Positions 11,596 through 24,842 of a stretch of DNA of 64,000 nt are shown here, one piece after another (positions within the stretch are counted from its first letter, which is position 1; the number at the start of each line of letters is the position of its first letter). A model generated the notes under the pieces. The model saw only the letters and a program-made list of their open reading frames with translations, searched no databases and was not told the origin of the DNA. Both the position numbers and the translations under genes were made by a program. The stretch lies in NCBI GenBank assembly GCA_034687125.1, contig JAQGBZ010000013.1, positions 434,001 through 498,000 of the forward strand. Direction: 5' to 3'. The DNA is from Neelides folsomi (lineage: Eukaryota > Arthropoda > Collembola > Neelipleona > Neelidae).

Positions 11596-12775
11596 TCAAA
11601 ATGGAATAAAATATGGATAAATAAGTTTTCCAAAGTTAAATGGACATTTAAAGGCGTAATTAAAACAACTTTTTGTTTTTCCGATTTCTTCAGCTTGGAG
11701 AAAATCTGCGAGGCAACCTCTATTAAACGTTTCGAGGCTTGGTCTATATGAAAGAGTATTTTATTATTATTATTTGTTATAACAAGTACTAAAGAATTAC
11801 AGATATGTAAATAAAATCATTTACAACAAGGTTAAGATTTCATACGTCAATATAAGTTGAACAAATTCAAAAAATAAATAATATTCAATATTTGGAGTTG
11901 AATGTGCGTAAATGGCTAAAATTTCGTGAATTTCGCAGATCATCCGTAATATGCACGTTTTCATTAAAGTTTCATCAATCAAGAACAGTTTTCCAATGTG
12001 ACTAGAAAGATTTTCATATAGATGACAACGATTGGGAGCTTTCTCGTTATAACTTCTCCCCTCATCTTCATAGTATAAAGAATCTTCTTTTTCGTACATC
12101 CAATTTGTCCATTCGTCCATTGAAACTATATAAATGATAAGTTTAAAAGTTAACGACAATCAGTTAAACTACAGATAGAACTTATAATTTAAAAAAATAC
12201 AAATAAGGGTATTTGAATAAGAATAATTATTAGACATAAATCAATATAACATTATGCATTAGAAATTAAAACTATATGAATGAATGATTATGATTATTCG
12301 ATTAATAATTATTATTGAACTCACGCCAAACAGGCATAGAAATTACACCGTGCACTTTTACGGCACCTTCCTCTATATCGAAACGCTTGACTGGGAAAAT
12401 GTTAGATCTCCTAATTTGAATAAATAGAGACAATTCGGTTCCTTCGGCCATGTGGATCCTCTTAATCACTCTATGCTTATTTATTTGAGAGTGGTGGAAA
12501 AGAATGTCCGGTTCAATTGTAGCACTTGGCTCATAAATCTTAAAGTTAGTTTTGTTACTTCTTTTGTTTAAAGGAGCCACTTGATCAGGTAAAGTTAATG
12601 AAACAAATTTCAGGTTGTTTGAATTCAACGAATTAAAAGTTTCGTTTTCGATTTTGTAAGTGACTTTTGTTTTGGTCATTTCTGATGTTCCTTTTGTAAA
12701 GAATTCTTCAATGACTGTATAGGAACTAATTAATTCTCCTACACAAAGAGGAAAAAATAAGAAAGATATTAGCAT
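11596..12775 (-). CDS. Secreted DM4/DM12-family protein
   Basis: Exons on minus: 12775-12325, 12125-11846 and 11743-11596, GT-AG with closing phases, 292 residues. Residues 1-13 (MLISFLFFPLCVG) are a signal peptide. The C-terminal half has the arrangement of the DM4/DM12 domain: a Tyr-rich segment with GRS, then CILRMICEIHE around residues 206-216, then a cysteine pair in SCFNYAFKCPFNFG close to the end. DM4/DM12 proteins are arthropod-enriched secreted proteins of unknown function, which supports an arthropod source. The N-terminal half (LTLPDQVAPLN, potential N-glycosylation at NKT and NET) is typical of these proteins in being poorly conserved. Its family is recognised by pattern only, so moderate certainty. 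Confidence 0.6.
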
Positions 12776-13407
12776 CTTTAAATCACGTATTGCTAAACAA
12801 AGCCCTTAATGTTATATTTATGAACTGGCATTGAGTGAGAGGTGCAAATGTTTAACACCCATCATATGACGGAAATAATTTTGGTGAAATTACAAAACCA
12901 TTAGAACTAACGGTATGCTAAGCTTGCATTTCAGTGATTCAGCAGAATATGAGTAGGGATTTGGGGATATTGGAATTTTCTTCTACAAATAATGGTCAAT
13001 GAAATGAAAGTATACCTGTAGAAGTATAGAGATATGCGGAAGAAATATATCTTAGATTTTCACAAAATGCATTATACTACTTATACATTAAACATGAGCC
13101 TGAGCATAGAAAAGTTAGTAAGAAATACCATATTTTTATTACTCAGTAAATAAAAAGGTATATGTATAGATATTTTAACAAGATGAATACCTTATCATTA
13201 TTATGTACGGATGGTGTTACAATATTATGCCTTTGGATAAACCGATAAAGTGTTTTCTGATTTAAAACATAAATATTATGATTTTAATGGAAACTAAAGA
13301 AACAAATAATAATCTTCGTAATTATTCTTTTTAGAAATTGAGAAAAATGGTAAAAAGTTTCATGGTTTGAATCAGAGAGCAATAAAGCAATAATCCTGCT
13401 CAAGCTC
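12776..13407. other. Divergent intergenic region
   Basis: Lies between the start of the DM4/DM12 gene (minus) and the start of the second coiled-coil gene (plus). It probably contains both promoters; no individual motif can be named with confidence. An acceptor-like site near 13334 suggests a 5' UTR exon for the plus-strand gene. Confidence 0.35.
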
Positions 13408-15974
13408 ATGGATCCAACAAAGAAGCGCAGCAGTTTTCAGCAAATTTTCGAAGATGAAAAGAAGAAAGTCGTTGAAGAGATGAACTCAAAAGTTGCTGAT
13501 TCGACGAAAACGGTATATCCATATTATTAAATAATTTTAAATGCAAATACTACAATAGTAATCCTTTTGTAAAATGTTGATTTCATTATTGAAAATCGCC
13601 ATGAATTGTGAATATTAAATATTAAGTCATAGGTCTTTTCTGATGGTGATTGAAGGTTGAATACCTAGTTAGATAAATGAATATTATTATTGGTTTAGAT
13701 CGATTCTGATAGGAGCTTCCACGAAGAGGAATTGCGTGGAAAAGGCAGTGAACAGAGCATGGAACTATCCCGAATATACGAAGATGTAATAAGCACATTT
13801 AACACCAAACAATACCATATACATAATATACAACAATGTACATTTATTATTACAATAAACCACATTCATATCATTAATTTCGATATTCATATTTATAATT
13901 AATAATAACAAGTAAATGTCAGATTTTATCACAAATATTGGAGATCAAGAGTGCGAAGAAGGAGCACGAGACATGCAGTGATGAGTTGGAACGAATGGAC
14001 AAAGAGATTTTGCTTTACAAAAGCTACACTCTTTTTTCAAAGCTTGATAAAGAAATCACTGATTATGCTTTAAAGCCAGGAGGATCTGGAGAGGCGAAAG
14101 ATCCGAAATCGGTTCAAATTCACCCCAACTTCCCAATCTCTTATGACACTTTCAAAAGTCTCATTAAAGTCATCCGAAAACAGAAAGAAAATCTTGGCGA
14201 ATTGACCAAAAAGAACGAATCTGTTCATAAAAGGCTAAATTCAACATTCTCCAATAAAGTAAATTGTGTTCAAATCTTAATCCAGATATGCAAAAATACA
14301 AATAGCTTTGATTTTCTTATAAGTATATACATTATGTATAGGTAATATATGAAGTATATTACTGTACTGTACTATATTATGTAAGTCTAATTATGTGAAA
14401 AATTTAATTCGGCAGCTTTTGAATTCAAAATCAATAATCCTTAAGCTTCAAAGTGAGCGAGATGGAATGAAAAAAGAATTAAGCGAAGCAAAGAAAGCGT
14501 TTTTATTTCTCAAAGGTGAAATTGGAAGCTTGAGGAAAGCTTCAATGTCAAGCAAGGAATTTGCTTTACAAATTGAGACCCTCAATCTCATAATTTCTGA
14601 AAAGAACGCTGAAATCGAATCTCAAAATGCCTATGTATCAAGTCGCGATTCTGTGGTAAGCTATGTAACATATTATGTATTGCAATTAATCAATCACTTG
14701 CAAAATTAACATAATATTTAAAAATCCAAACGTTTTATTTATTTTAATTTGAAATAGATCGAAGATTACAAAGAGAAAGTTGAAGCATTGGAGAAAGAAA
14801 AACGTGAACTTGAAATTACTTGCAGAGCAAGACTCGCTCAACTCAATCTTACTGCTGAATGTTACAAAGATCGAAATGAACAAGTTTCCTTTTTGGTATT
14901 ATACTTTATTTATATTCTAATAGATAATGGTTTAAATATTATTTATTGCGTTTAATTATAGTATATAGCAGTTAATTAAATAAAGCTATTTAAGTTAATT
15001 AAATAGCAAAACTTATGAGTTAAATATTTTCAGAATGAGAAGCTTCTTAATGACATGAGATCAATCAAAGAATATCTGGTTGATTTCGATCAACGACAAA
15101 AGCAGAGATCGGATTATGAAAGAGAAAATTATGAGCTCAAAGAGACCCTTAGCAATTTTAAAATTAAAGTTGACGATTTGCTCATTCATCATGACGAGTT
15201 GGAGTCGAAAAATAATGCAATGTTTTCATTTCTTTATTATTTAATAATGCATGGTCTTACTCTTAATAAATTTTTAACACCATTTAATTTATTCATTTAT
15301 AATTTTTTTTTTCAATTAGATTGGCGATTCGTGCAGTTTCGATGAAGTTTCTTCAACTCCTATAAAGAGAACCATTACTCAAACAGTGTTTAGAAATGTA
15401 AATAGTCAAACTATTCCAATTACTGATTACTTTAAATTTTAAATATTTTAAAGAAGTATATATTAGGTGGCCATAAATATTTATAATAAATTATATTTAT
15501 TTAATGAGTTCACAATAATATTTTAGAGCAAAAGTCCTCCAGGTTGGAACTCAGATCATCGAAATGAAAATTCCCTTTGCTCTCCTATAAATCTCACCAA
15601 AGAGGGTAAATTTCATTTTCATTAGGGTCATATTGAATGATTTTTAAATCATATCATATTTCTTTTGAAAATCAGATTCAGTCAACGATTTTGAGGTGAA
15701 CAACAATAGAAGTGTCCAATTCATGGGAGGAGACTCATGGGACGATGAGGAAGCAAACGGTGAACAAAGATTTGAAGATTGCCAGGGCTTTTGGTTAAAT
15801 CAAATTGAGCAGATTGTGGAAAACATGAAAGAGGAGAAAACGAAAATTCCATTTCAGTCACCTCTTCCAAGTTCGAGATCACGAAACACCCCTTTTGCCA
15901 TTCACAATTCAACCTTCGCCACTTCGGTCAAACTTAAAGATTTTCAGCATTTGAAAATAAATCAATCCATTTAA
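13408..15974 (+). CDS. Second coiled-coil protein, unrecognised
   Basis: Exons: 13408-13512, 13699-13785, 13923-14258, 14416-14655, 14758-14895, 15034 to about 15220, 15320-15397, 15527-15605 and 15676-15974. Length is about 510 residues. The first 35 residues are basic and acidic (MDPTKKRSSFQQIFEDEKKK). Residues about 30-375 are predominantly helical with heptads, broken by a Gly/Pro segment (LKPGGSGEAKDPKS). The last 150 residues are Ser/Pro/Asn-rich with a GDSWDDEE acidic spot. All joins are phase-consistent except the one leaving the exon that starts at 15034: no good GT donor in phase 0 is seen after ELESKNNA. Without a splice there, the frame runs through to a stop at 15343-15345. No relation to the first coiled-coil gene is evident beyond composition. 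A cytoskeletal or spindle role is a guess. Confidence 0.6.
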
Positions 15975-18962
15975 AATATTCATTATGTTATCCAAATATC
16001 CTATTTTCATCCATGGTCAAATTGTTAATTGTGTAAGTAAACCTATTTTATAGTTGAAGTTTATTCGTCCATTTCAATGAATAAATAAATTATTTGTCAA
16101 ATATTAAAAACAATTCATGGACATATATAAAATCGAGGTGGAGAATACAGAATATTTGAATTATCCTATACAAATAAATATGCAAACACATGTACCACAT
16201 ATTTTATAATATCTAAATGCTATCATAATGAATGATCAATAACATTACACAAATAAAAATATTAAACATAAATTTTTAGAAGTATGTATTGAGCAACACT
16301 TCCTTACCATTAGCCTTGAGAATTTTAAATCGTTACCTTTAACTTATAAATACATTATGCAGTAATGGTTTCGTAATGAGATGACAGATTCCCGTTATAC
16401 TAGGGATTAAGGAGTTTAGCATTATTTTTATAATTATATTCATTATGTACCATATACTCCAAATATTAATACATGCCATGTATGGTAAGAAATAAAATAT
16501 TTGTCATTTGTGGTTGACTAAAATGCCAGTTGGGCTTGAATGCTAGAGTATATTATATCTCTCTTCATACATATATGTACATAACAAAGCTTATGGAGTA
16601 AAACTTAAGTAACATTCTTTAAAAATGTTATTTCTAACATATTTATATTAAATAAAATTAATTTTCAATAAGTGTTTACACAAAAAATCGAAAAGTAAAA
16701 CTTTACCCAAAAAAAATCTTTACTAAAATATTATTACAAGTGCCTAAAATATAATACAAAATCTTTCAATTTATGTGATAACTTTAGAATTTTTGACACT
16801 CATTTCATAATTATTGAATTTGCCAAAATTATATATTAACGATCAAAATTATAAACATAATCACAATTTCCATTGTCATCATAGACCTGTATGCTGCTCA
16901 CTGAAATGGTAACGTTGTTAATTCATTAATAATATCATAAATATTTACTTGTCTTTCTCATTGTCAGTGATTTTAATGATGTGAATGATAGCTCCTTTCA
17001 GCCAGTGTATAAAATAGTTATGAATTATGACCCATAAAATCCATTTCAATTATTAGAATGTCAGGGAAGGGCGGAGTAGAAGGAAATTGGGGTTCCTATC
17101 GAAAAAACGCCAGAACTCCCCGAGTCCCCGACCCTTGTCTTGGTAGATAGGAAATTAAAAGTGTACAATTGTTTCCTTTCATGCTTTCATGTTAAAGGAA
17201 ACATTGGAGCGAATCGACCGGTGCGTGCGTAGACTCCGACCCATGTCCACTTACGCCCACACCTTTCTCAATATTAGGTAGATTTCGCTTTATGGATTAG
17301 TATGAACTTTGACAGTATCTTCAAACATTTCCTCGAAACAAGTCACAATAAATAAAACTCGTTTGTGGACACATTTTATATGTTTTCAGCGGGTATTTAT
17401 TGGATTTCAATCAACATTAAAACTTTTAACTTTAGCTTTAACATAATAACGTATTCAGAACACTATACAGATATTTTTGTAAAAATATGGAAACTTTTTA
17501 CATTGTTATTTCTATCATTATAATTAAACACAGATAGTATAAGATAACTTAAAGAAAATTAGCAAGAATTAAAAAATTAGATTTCGAGAATAAAATTCAA
17601 CTTTTAAAAATAATATGGTTAAATTATTAACAAAATTGTTTACAACTTTAGCTATTTAATTGTAATAATAATACAAATATAGTCCTTTTGACAGTGTTAG
17701 CAATTGTATAAACATTAATCACATAATCACCATCTGAAAATTGAAATTTTACACATGCTCCTCTATTATAATTCCATTGTCCTTTAGTTTATTTTTAACA
17801 AAACATTACCCCACTGGTTTAACTGTATTATTCATTTAAACAATTTATGAATGTGAAACAGGAACCCTTAAATAATCTATGATTTCATGCAAATGTGCAA
17901 ACACATGCTGTTAAAGCACAGAGACACAAGGGGTTTTAAATCTCACTTTTCACAGAGATTCCTCAATGTGTGGAGAGTTATTTGATATTAATGGATCGCT
18001 TGTTCAGATAAGTGAAATTATAATACAGTGCGAGGAACTTTGAATGGGATCTAAATGCGTGAAAATAATGAGACAAAGTTTTGGTTCTTTCTACACTTCC
18101 CTTTAAACGTCATTGTCAAAAGGATTGAACTGCAGGAGCTGTGTCTGTGTACATTATCAACGTGTTATTCCTATCTCTACTTACTTCTATCCTATTGAGG
18201 TTCTTCAACAATAATGCAGTGCAGTGCAAGAAGAACGGATTTTATCGAGTGATTTCGAGAGCTTAGAAACTCTTTCAAAGGACCCTTTATTCACTATCTA
18301 AATAGCAAAGTTCGCGAGTTTGTGTTGGATCTGCTGAAAGGAGAGGAAGTGGACAAATTAAGTTAGAGATTATTCTTTTCCATACAATTCATTTATTTAA
18401 GTTCTTGTTCAAGTTTCAGACTCATTCGTTTTAATACTATTGATTCGAACTCAATTTTTGCAATTGTGTCAGTCAGTGTGAAAACTGTAAGTCAATGTAT
18501 GGTATAGCAGTTAAAGTCATAAGGTCATACGCATCCAGTCAGGGATTACTTATATTTATTACATTATCAGCTAAAACAAATTACATTAAATCTTTCCTTA
18601 TTAAAGTTCCATTTATTGAAGGATACAAAATCAACAATATTTTTAAACTCTTTTTAATCGACATTTGAGAACTAATCATACTATATTTTATGTGTATCAA
18701 TTTCTACAGAGTTTGGAGGTCTACTACATAGTTGTCATTCTATTAATATATTATAGAGATTGATTTATCATTATGTGCAATCCTTAATAGCAATTACGAT
18801 ACTATCGGTTTTGAATTCCTAGGAAGATCAATGAAGAAATGTTGATAACCTAAAGAGATGAAAGTTCTTATTCATCAGTGCCTGACTCGTTTTAAACTGC
18901 TGAGCTGATATGATAAGCAATTTCAAGAAAATAATAATTTTCAAATATCATTTTCAAGAGAA
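15975..18962. other. 3-kb intergenic region with a less AT-rich island
   Basis: No gene recognised. The stretch 17050-17290 is clearly richer in GC than the surroundings and carries a 30-codon open frame from 17058 (MSGKGGVEGNWGSY...); it could be a non-coding or short coding exon. 17870-18360 is also less AT-rich and probably includes the promoter and 5' UTR of the glycosyltransferase gene downstream. Confidence 0.4.
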
Positions 18963-20862
18963 ATGTTCATATTGAAACGACGTCTGTGTGTGCCTCTGCT
19001 CGGATTGATAATTCTCTTCACATTAATGGGTTTTCTTGCGAGTAATTCATTGTTGAACAATTACTCTTTACCTGTGTCATTACCGTTATTCGAGCATTAT
19101 ACAACAATAAATAAATCTAATTCTGGTAATAAACTTAAAAATTAACGAAATAACTAATTGATTATTAATTATACAGCCTCTATCTAAGATAAATGGAGTA
19201 TAAATTAAATGAATGTTTCACTTATACGTATATTTATGTATTGAGTAATGTGGTATTTTTATCAATTTTTAGTATTAGCTGATAAACGGGTCAATCAAAG
19301 TTGTCTGTGTGAAGATGAAGATAAATCATGGTCAAGTCAATTAAAGCTTAATGCAAAATTAGCCGTCCAAGACATTCTTGTTAAAAATGAGAAAAAAAAG
19401 TTTTTAACCATTGGAATTGCGAGCGTTTATAGAAAAGAGCAATACATTATTAAAACATTAAAGTCCTTTATTCAAGAGTCTGATGAAGATGAAAGAAAAG
19501 AAGCATTAATTCTTATCTATTTGGCTGATAAGAATATAACTTTAAGGTTAGTTTTGTACTTTCTCTCATTTATAATAAGTTCATTTAAAGTTTTTATTTA
19601 ATTAAATTATAAATACATTTTCGTTTATGTGCATAAATATAAAAGTAATGAAAGAGATAAGATGCTCACTTAATTTTCAGAAACATGCAAAGGAGCTTAA
19701 TAGAAGATAATTTTGATAAACATATAAGAAATAATTTCATTGTGATTGTCGAGTCTTCTTTGGATTTTTACCCACCAATGGATTTTGCGAACAAAAGAAG
19801 GACATTTAACGACAGCCAAGCTCGAGTCCTGTGGCGAGCGAAACAAGTCATTGACTTTGCATTTCTTTTCTCCTGTGCCCAGAACCTTTCCCATTATTAT
19901 TTAGTAATGGAGGACGATATCTTGGCGGCATACAAATACATCACTGGAATCAAAGACTTTGTCAAATGGAGGAGCAAGGAAGCGGAGTGGACAGCTTTGC
20001 AATTCTCCCAATTCCTAGGAATCGGATTATTATTCCATTCAACTGATCTCCCTCGAATTGTCGAACTTTTGATTCTTTTCTACCAACAACTTCCTGTGGA
20101 CATGCTTCTTCGCCAGTTCATTTCCCTTGAAGTTCAAGATGAGAAATTTCAGTCGAAAAGGATCCCTTCTCTCTTTCAACACTTTGGCGTCAGTTCGACG
20201 CTTCCTGCCAAAATTCAAAAAATTGTTGACTCTTCTTTTGACATGCTCCATCGGAAATTTAAGCTCACCAATCCTCCTGCTGCCATTATAACAAACATGC
20301 AGGTACGCCAATGGAATGCTAAAAGTAAATATCCTTTCCCATTTATGCTAAAGGGATGAAGAATGTTCTTTATTTATATTTAAATTCAAGTTCAAAAGTA
20401 CGACAGGAAATTGTCAAGTTGATGTTTGATGTTTGCTAAAAGTAAATTGGTGTTTTCCAGGTTTATGATAGTTTCCTTCCGGAGTTTGCCTATCAACCTA
20501 CACCTGGGTTTTTCTGGGGAATAACGAATTCTAACAATTCACCTAAATATGATATTAACTTTCATGCTCCAACAAACCTCTCGAGAATTGTCATCTTAAG
20601 TGGATTGAAAGAAAAGAAGAAAATAAAAGATAGAATTTCAAATGATTCTACTTTACAAGTCAGTTATGATCTTAATGTGAGAGTTGATGAGTCAAAAAAT
20701 GATAAAGCCAAATGTACAAACTTTACTTCAATCGGATCTTTCCTTTTGGGCACAATTGATCTCAACGATAATTTTTTCAACGTCCAATGTCTCAGAATTA
20801 GAATTGGCGAAGAACAAAAAACTTGGACTATCATCAAAGAAATTGCTCTTTTCACATTATAA
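18963..20862 (+). CDS. Alpha-1,3-mannosyl-glycoprotein 4-beta-GlcNAc transferase (GnT-IV family)
   Basis: Exons 18963-19125, 19273-19546, 19681-20302 and 20461-20862, all phases closing, 486 residues (mammalian MGAT4A is about 535). The enzyme adds a beta-1,4-GlcNAc branch to the alpha-1,3 mannose of N-glycans in the Golgi. A short basic cytoplasmic tail (MFILKRR) precedes a signal anchor at about residues 8-27, the usual type II Golgi topology. The catalytic region contains LTIGIASVYRKEQYI, an EDD metal-binding acidic motif at 223-225 within YYLVMEDDILA, and FYQQLPVDMLLRQF, matching the GT54 family. The C-terminal part is a beta-rich, lectin-like domain. Potential N-glycosylation sites are present. 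Assignment to the MGAT4 family is firm; which paralogue (A/B, C or D) is not. Confidence 0.88.
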
Positions 20863-21776
20863 TTTTAATGTTTCATAAATAAATAAGTTATATAAAAATT
20901 ATGCCAAATGAGCTGAAAACTTCTTTTTAAGAATTTAAATTACCAATAATTGTACATTATAATTAAATTTAAAACAAGTTTTATTTCATAATAAAATTAT
21001 AACGATCATAAATGTAACATTATATATATTTATTCATGCTATTATTATTAATTTATGAAATGTCACTTAAAAGTGCTAATCGTTTCTTCAACTTTAACTG
21101 CTCAACAGTTCCAACAGAATGAAAGCATCTTTATTTAACATCAAAGTCATCATATCCCGTAAACTAACATTAAGCACTTCCTCCCATTTTGAACGGAAAT
21201 GCATTGAGAGTTTGGGAGTTTTCATTCTCACTTCTCCCCTTGTTCCTACTTGAGTGCTATGAAGTGCTGATGGACTCAAAACTCAAAGTTTTCAAGTCCT
21301 TTGGACTTTCTCCGTGAAGCATATTCTTTACATTATAGCATAGCGAACTGCTGACAATAACAAATTCATTTTAATGTAAATTGCTTTAAAAATAGGTTAA
21401 TGGGTGATTATTTCTTTTATAACTCATTTAATATTACATTCTCAGACTGTCGTTCATTGGGTATAATATAAATCAAAATCATGTTTCATTAAATTAATAA
21501 AGAGGAAAAGTTCCGTGTTGGGAGTTTCGCTGTCGCTGTCGCTGTCTAACTGTCTATTTATGAGGTTGGTCTTTCCATTCAATCACAGCTAAAATTTTAT
21601 ATTAAATTGTACTTATTGTTAGCACATTTTAAATAATTTAAGTGATTATTATTTTTACTTTTACACATTAATTAGGGAGTCTTCAGGAGTGTACTGATTT
21701 CGATCAAATATCAAACTTAACCATCCTCAATCATCCTCCTTACAAAATATCAAGTTGGAGATTAAAAATTTATAAT
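20863..21776. other. Intergenic region
   Basis: Starts with the polyadenylation region of the glycosyltransferase gene (AATAAATAAG near 20878). A short GCTGTC-type microsatellite lies at about 21527-21548. 21640-21776 probably holds the 5' UTR of Porcupine. Confidence 0.4.
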
Positions 21777-23720
21777 ATGGAAGATTTTGGAGATTATAAC
21801 GATTTTTACGACGACGATTATGTATCAGAAGAACTCGATGAACATTACGATTTAGCCGAAGATGATTCTCCTTTTCAAATGGATATGCACATTGGAAAGT
21901 TATATGAAGATTGCGTAGAACCAACCCTTTTCAGCGTTTCAGATCAACTTGGATTACTTTTTATTTGCTGTCTTCTATTTAAAATTATAACACAATTAGG
22001 TAATAAACTTTTGTTTCTAAAAATTATATTTTACTCAAAGTGTTTAACTAATACAATATACTTACATATGTAATAGTGCAATAGTTATTACTATTGTTGA
22101 ATGTATTGGTTTAAATATGAATTTCTTTATTATAGTTTCAGTTCCTAAATCGGTGAGCCACATTACTTCAATATCTTGTGGAGTTGTTGGGCTCTTTTCT
22201 TTGACCGGATCAAATGGAATTTACACTGTATTAGTCTCAATGGCCACTTACTGGACTGTGCTAATTTGCTCACGGAAACCTTTCGGAGATTATACATTTC
22301 GTATCGTGATGCTCCACTTTTTATTGTATTTAACATTAAGGTAAAATCTAATTATTTACATATATAACTTAATTTATATAGTGTTATTTTATTTATTTTA
22401 AAAAATTAAAATGTAATTTTCCACAATGACCATACTATAATGTAAATTCTTATTTAACAGAGAATACGTCATAGTCTTTCCTGAAACATGGGAGCAAGTT
22501 CGTGGCATTCAAATGCTCATTGTTTTAAAAAGTCTTTCTGTATCTTTCGAAGTTGCCAATGAAGGTCAAAGTCCTCCTCAAGTTTTGGAGTACTTTGGAT
22601 ATATTTTTTGTCCTGCAACAATTGTATTTGGACCTTGGATCCCGATTTCTTTATATCGAAAACTTTTTGAAAAGAGAAATTGTGTAAGTTCTATCATTAA
22701 GTTAAATAATACATGTATTCCTATAAAAGAATCTGGTTTGTGGGCATCATAAATGTTTAATGATTATTGTATTCATTTTTTCAACTTTAGACGCCTGGTT
22801 GGGTTCTCAAGGTCTTTGCAACTATTACATTTGCATTCCTCTGTTTAGCTATTTCTTCGTGTTGTGTTTACTGGTTGTTCCAAGGAGTTCATTCTTGGTA
22901 ATTGCATTAAATTATATTTACATCAATCTAAACTAAATCAATTTAGGAGAACGATGTTTGTCATTGTTATTAATGAATAATTGAATAGGTGGATGTTAGC
23001 AGTGAGAGACGCTCTCTCAGTGAGATTTAGTCATTACTTCATTTCTTTGATGTCGGAAGCAACTTGCTATATTTCTGGATTTTACTCAGACGATGGGTCA
23101 ATGAATGTGGAAGTCACCAGACCTTCAAAGATTGAATTTCCGAGATCGCTCGTTGAAGTTGTGGTATATTGGAATATGCCCATGCATCAATGGCTCAAAA
23201 AACGTAAGATAAATCATTTTATATAAATGTGCGAATATAAGATCTACTAATACTTTTTTAATAATTGATCAATTAATCATATTTTGTGAATGCTTTAGAT
23301 GTTTTTCGAGACCTTAGCAGAATCAGTCCATTCATTGGGATTTTGGCAACATTTTTTGCAAGTTCGTTACTTCATGGTCTCAACTTTCGTCTAACAGCAG
23401 TTCTGCTTTCTCTTGGATTCTACACTTATGTTGAGCAAGGGCTTAGGGAAAAGCTGTCGAATATTTTTGATGCATGTGTTAGATGTCGACCATGCTCTTC
23501 TTGCAATCATTATTATAAAGGGAGTCATCCAATGGTAATTGTCGGGAATTTGGCATTCGGAGCTCTCGCATATCTTCATCTTGCCTATCTTGGTTGCTTA
23601 CTTGATAAGAAGGATTCAGAAGAGATTCAAATTACAAGCCAGCTGGATAAATGGAGAAAACTTGGATTTGCTAGCCATTGGGTTCTGCTAATTACTCAAT
23701 TAGCTTCTTCTCTTATCTAA
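21777..23720 (+). CDS. PORCN: Porcupine, Wnt O-acyltransferase (MBOAT)
   Basis: Exons 21777-21999, 22136-22340, 22461-22683, 22791-22897, 22989-23203 and 23299-23720; every phase closes, 464 residues, as in other animals. Porcupine attaches palmitoleate to a conserved serine of Wnt proteins in the ER membrane, which is needed for Wnt secretion. The first 60 residues are strikingly acidic (EDFGDYNDFYDDDY). About eight to eleven hydrophobic segments follow. The MBOAT catalytic residues are present: Asn315 in YWNMPMHQW and His350 in SSLLHGLNFRL. Other family marks are FGPWIPI and a Cys-rich loop (CVRCRPCSSC) near residues 392-401. The ATG is the first in frame and is followed directly by the acidic N terminus. 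It faces the kinesin gene tail to tail. Confidence 0.93.
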
Positions 23721-24842
23721 ACACCTAAATAAATATCTTAATTATTATCAATAACAATTAAAATTATTTATAATCCCAGTGACTGTATGGTAAACAGCAA
23801 AGTATTTATTAGTCTTAAGAAGATAAAACGAAACTCAATTGATACTTAACTACACAATTACTCGTATTAACTAACGATAAGCAGTATAATTTTAATAATA
23901 GTTAAATTATGAACACATTAATGTTTTATTAAAATGATTTGTGTTGTAAGTGGTATTATGTAGACTTAAGTCTACACTACGACTATTTAATTAATTTAAT
24001 ACATAAAATCCTCCATCACATAAGAGGACAAAATCACAAAATGAATCTCAATTAACGATTTTACCTTTTGTTAAATAAGTATATGAATCTCATACTATCG
24101 CAAATTGTGAAGTAATATGTTATAATTTTGCATTGATGGCATAATAGGAATCAATTGTCCCTTTTAAACATTCTCAATTATCTAAAGAATAAAAATGAAA
24201 ACAAGTATTTATAAACTTAACCTAAAAATTAATTATAATTAAAATTAATTTGTCATATTTTTTGGTAAGATAAATTTACTATATATTTTATTGAAGTTTT
24301 GTTCTTTTTTCTAAAAGATTCAATTGATAACAAATATTTTAACAAAGTATTTTAATGAAATGCAAGTTAAACACAAAATTGTTGTTAATTTTTATGCTGT
24401 TTATTGTTCATCAATACAAAAGTAATAGTGGATATAAATCATTAATCATTATGCAATAAAATGTTAAAATAAAATAAATAATAAATATCTAAAATAAAAA
24501 TTTCAAAAAATATTTATTTTAGAAATATTGAACATTTGCATTATAAATTCTATTTATCATGTGATATAGAAGTTAAAATGTAAGATACAATGGTTATACA
24601 TAAACTTGTGGTTAAAAATTGAAATTGATAATGAATCACACATTCCCCGGATAATAACAATGATATAATTAAAAAACATTTTTCTTATGGTTAGATTAAA
24701 GATACGTAAGCATCAAACTTGATTTGGGAATCATAATAAAAAAAATTCCAGGTGTAAAATGCAAAATATAAATAAATAATTACACTTTGAAAAACTTAAC
24801 ACAAAATACTTACAAAAAGTAGAAAACGAAATATGATGGGGA
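23721..24842. other. Convergent intergenic region
   Basis: 3' flanks of Porcupine (+) and of the kinesin-6 gene (-). Very AT-rich. It contains a perfect 16-bp palindrome, GTAGACTTAAGTCTAC (about 23960-23975). No gene is seen. Confidence 0.4.

Noticed and set aside
23960-23975. Perfect 16-bp palindrome GTAGACTTAAGTCTAC
   Set aside because: Isolated in AT-rich intergenic DNA; one such palindrome is not strong evidence of function.
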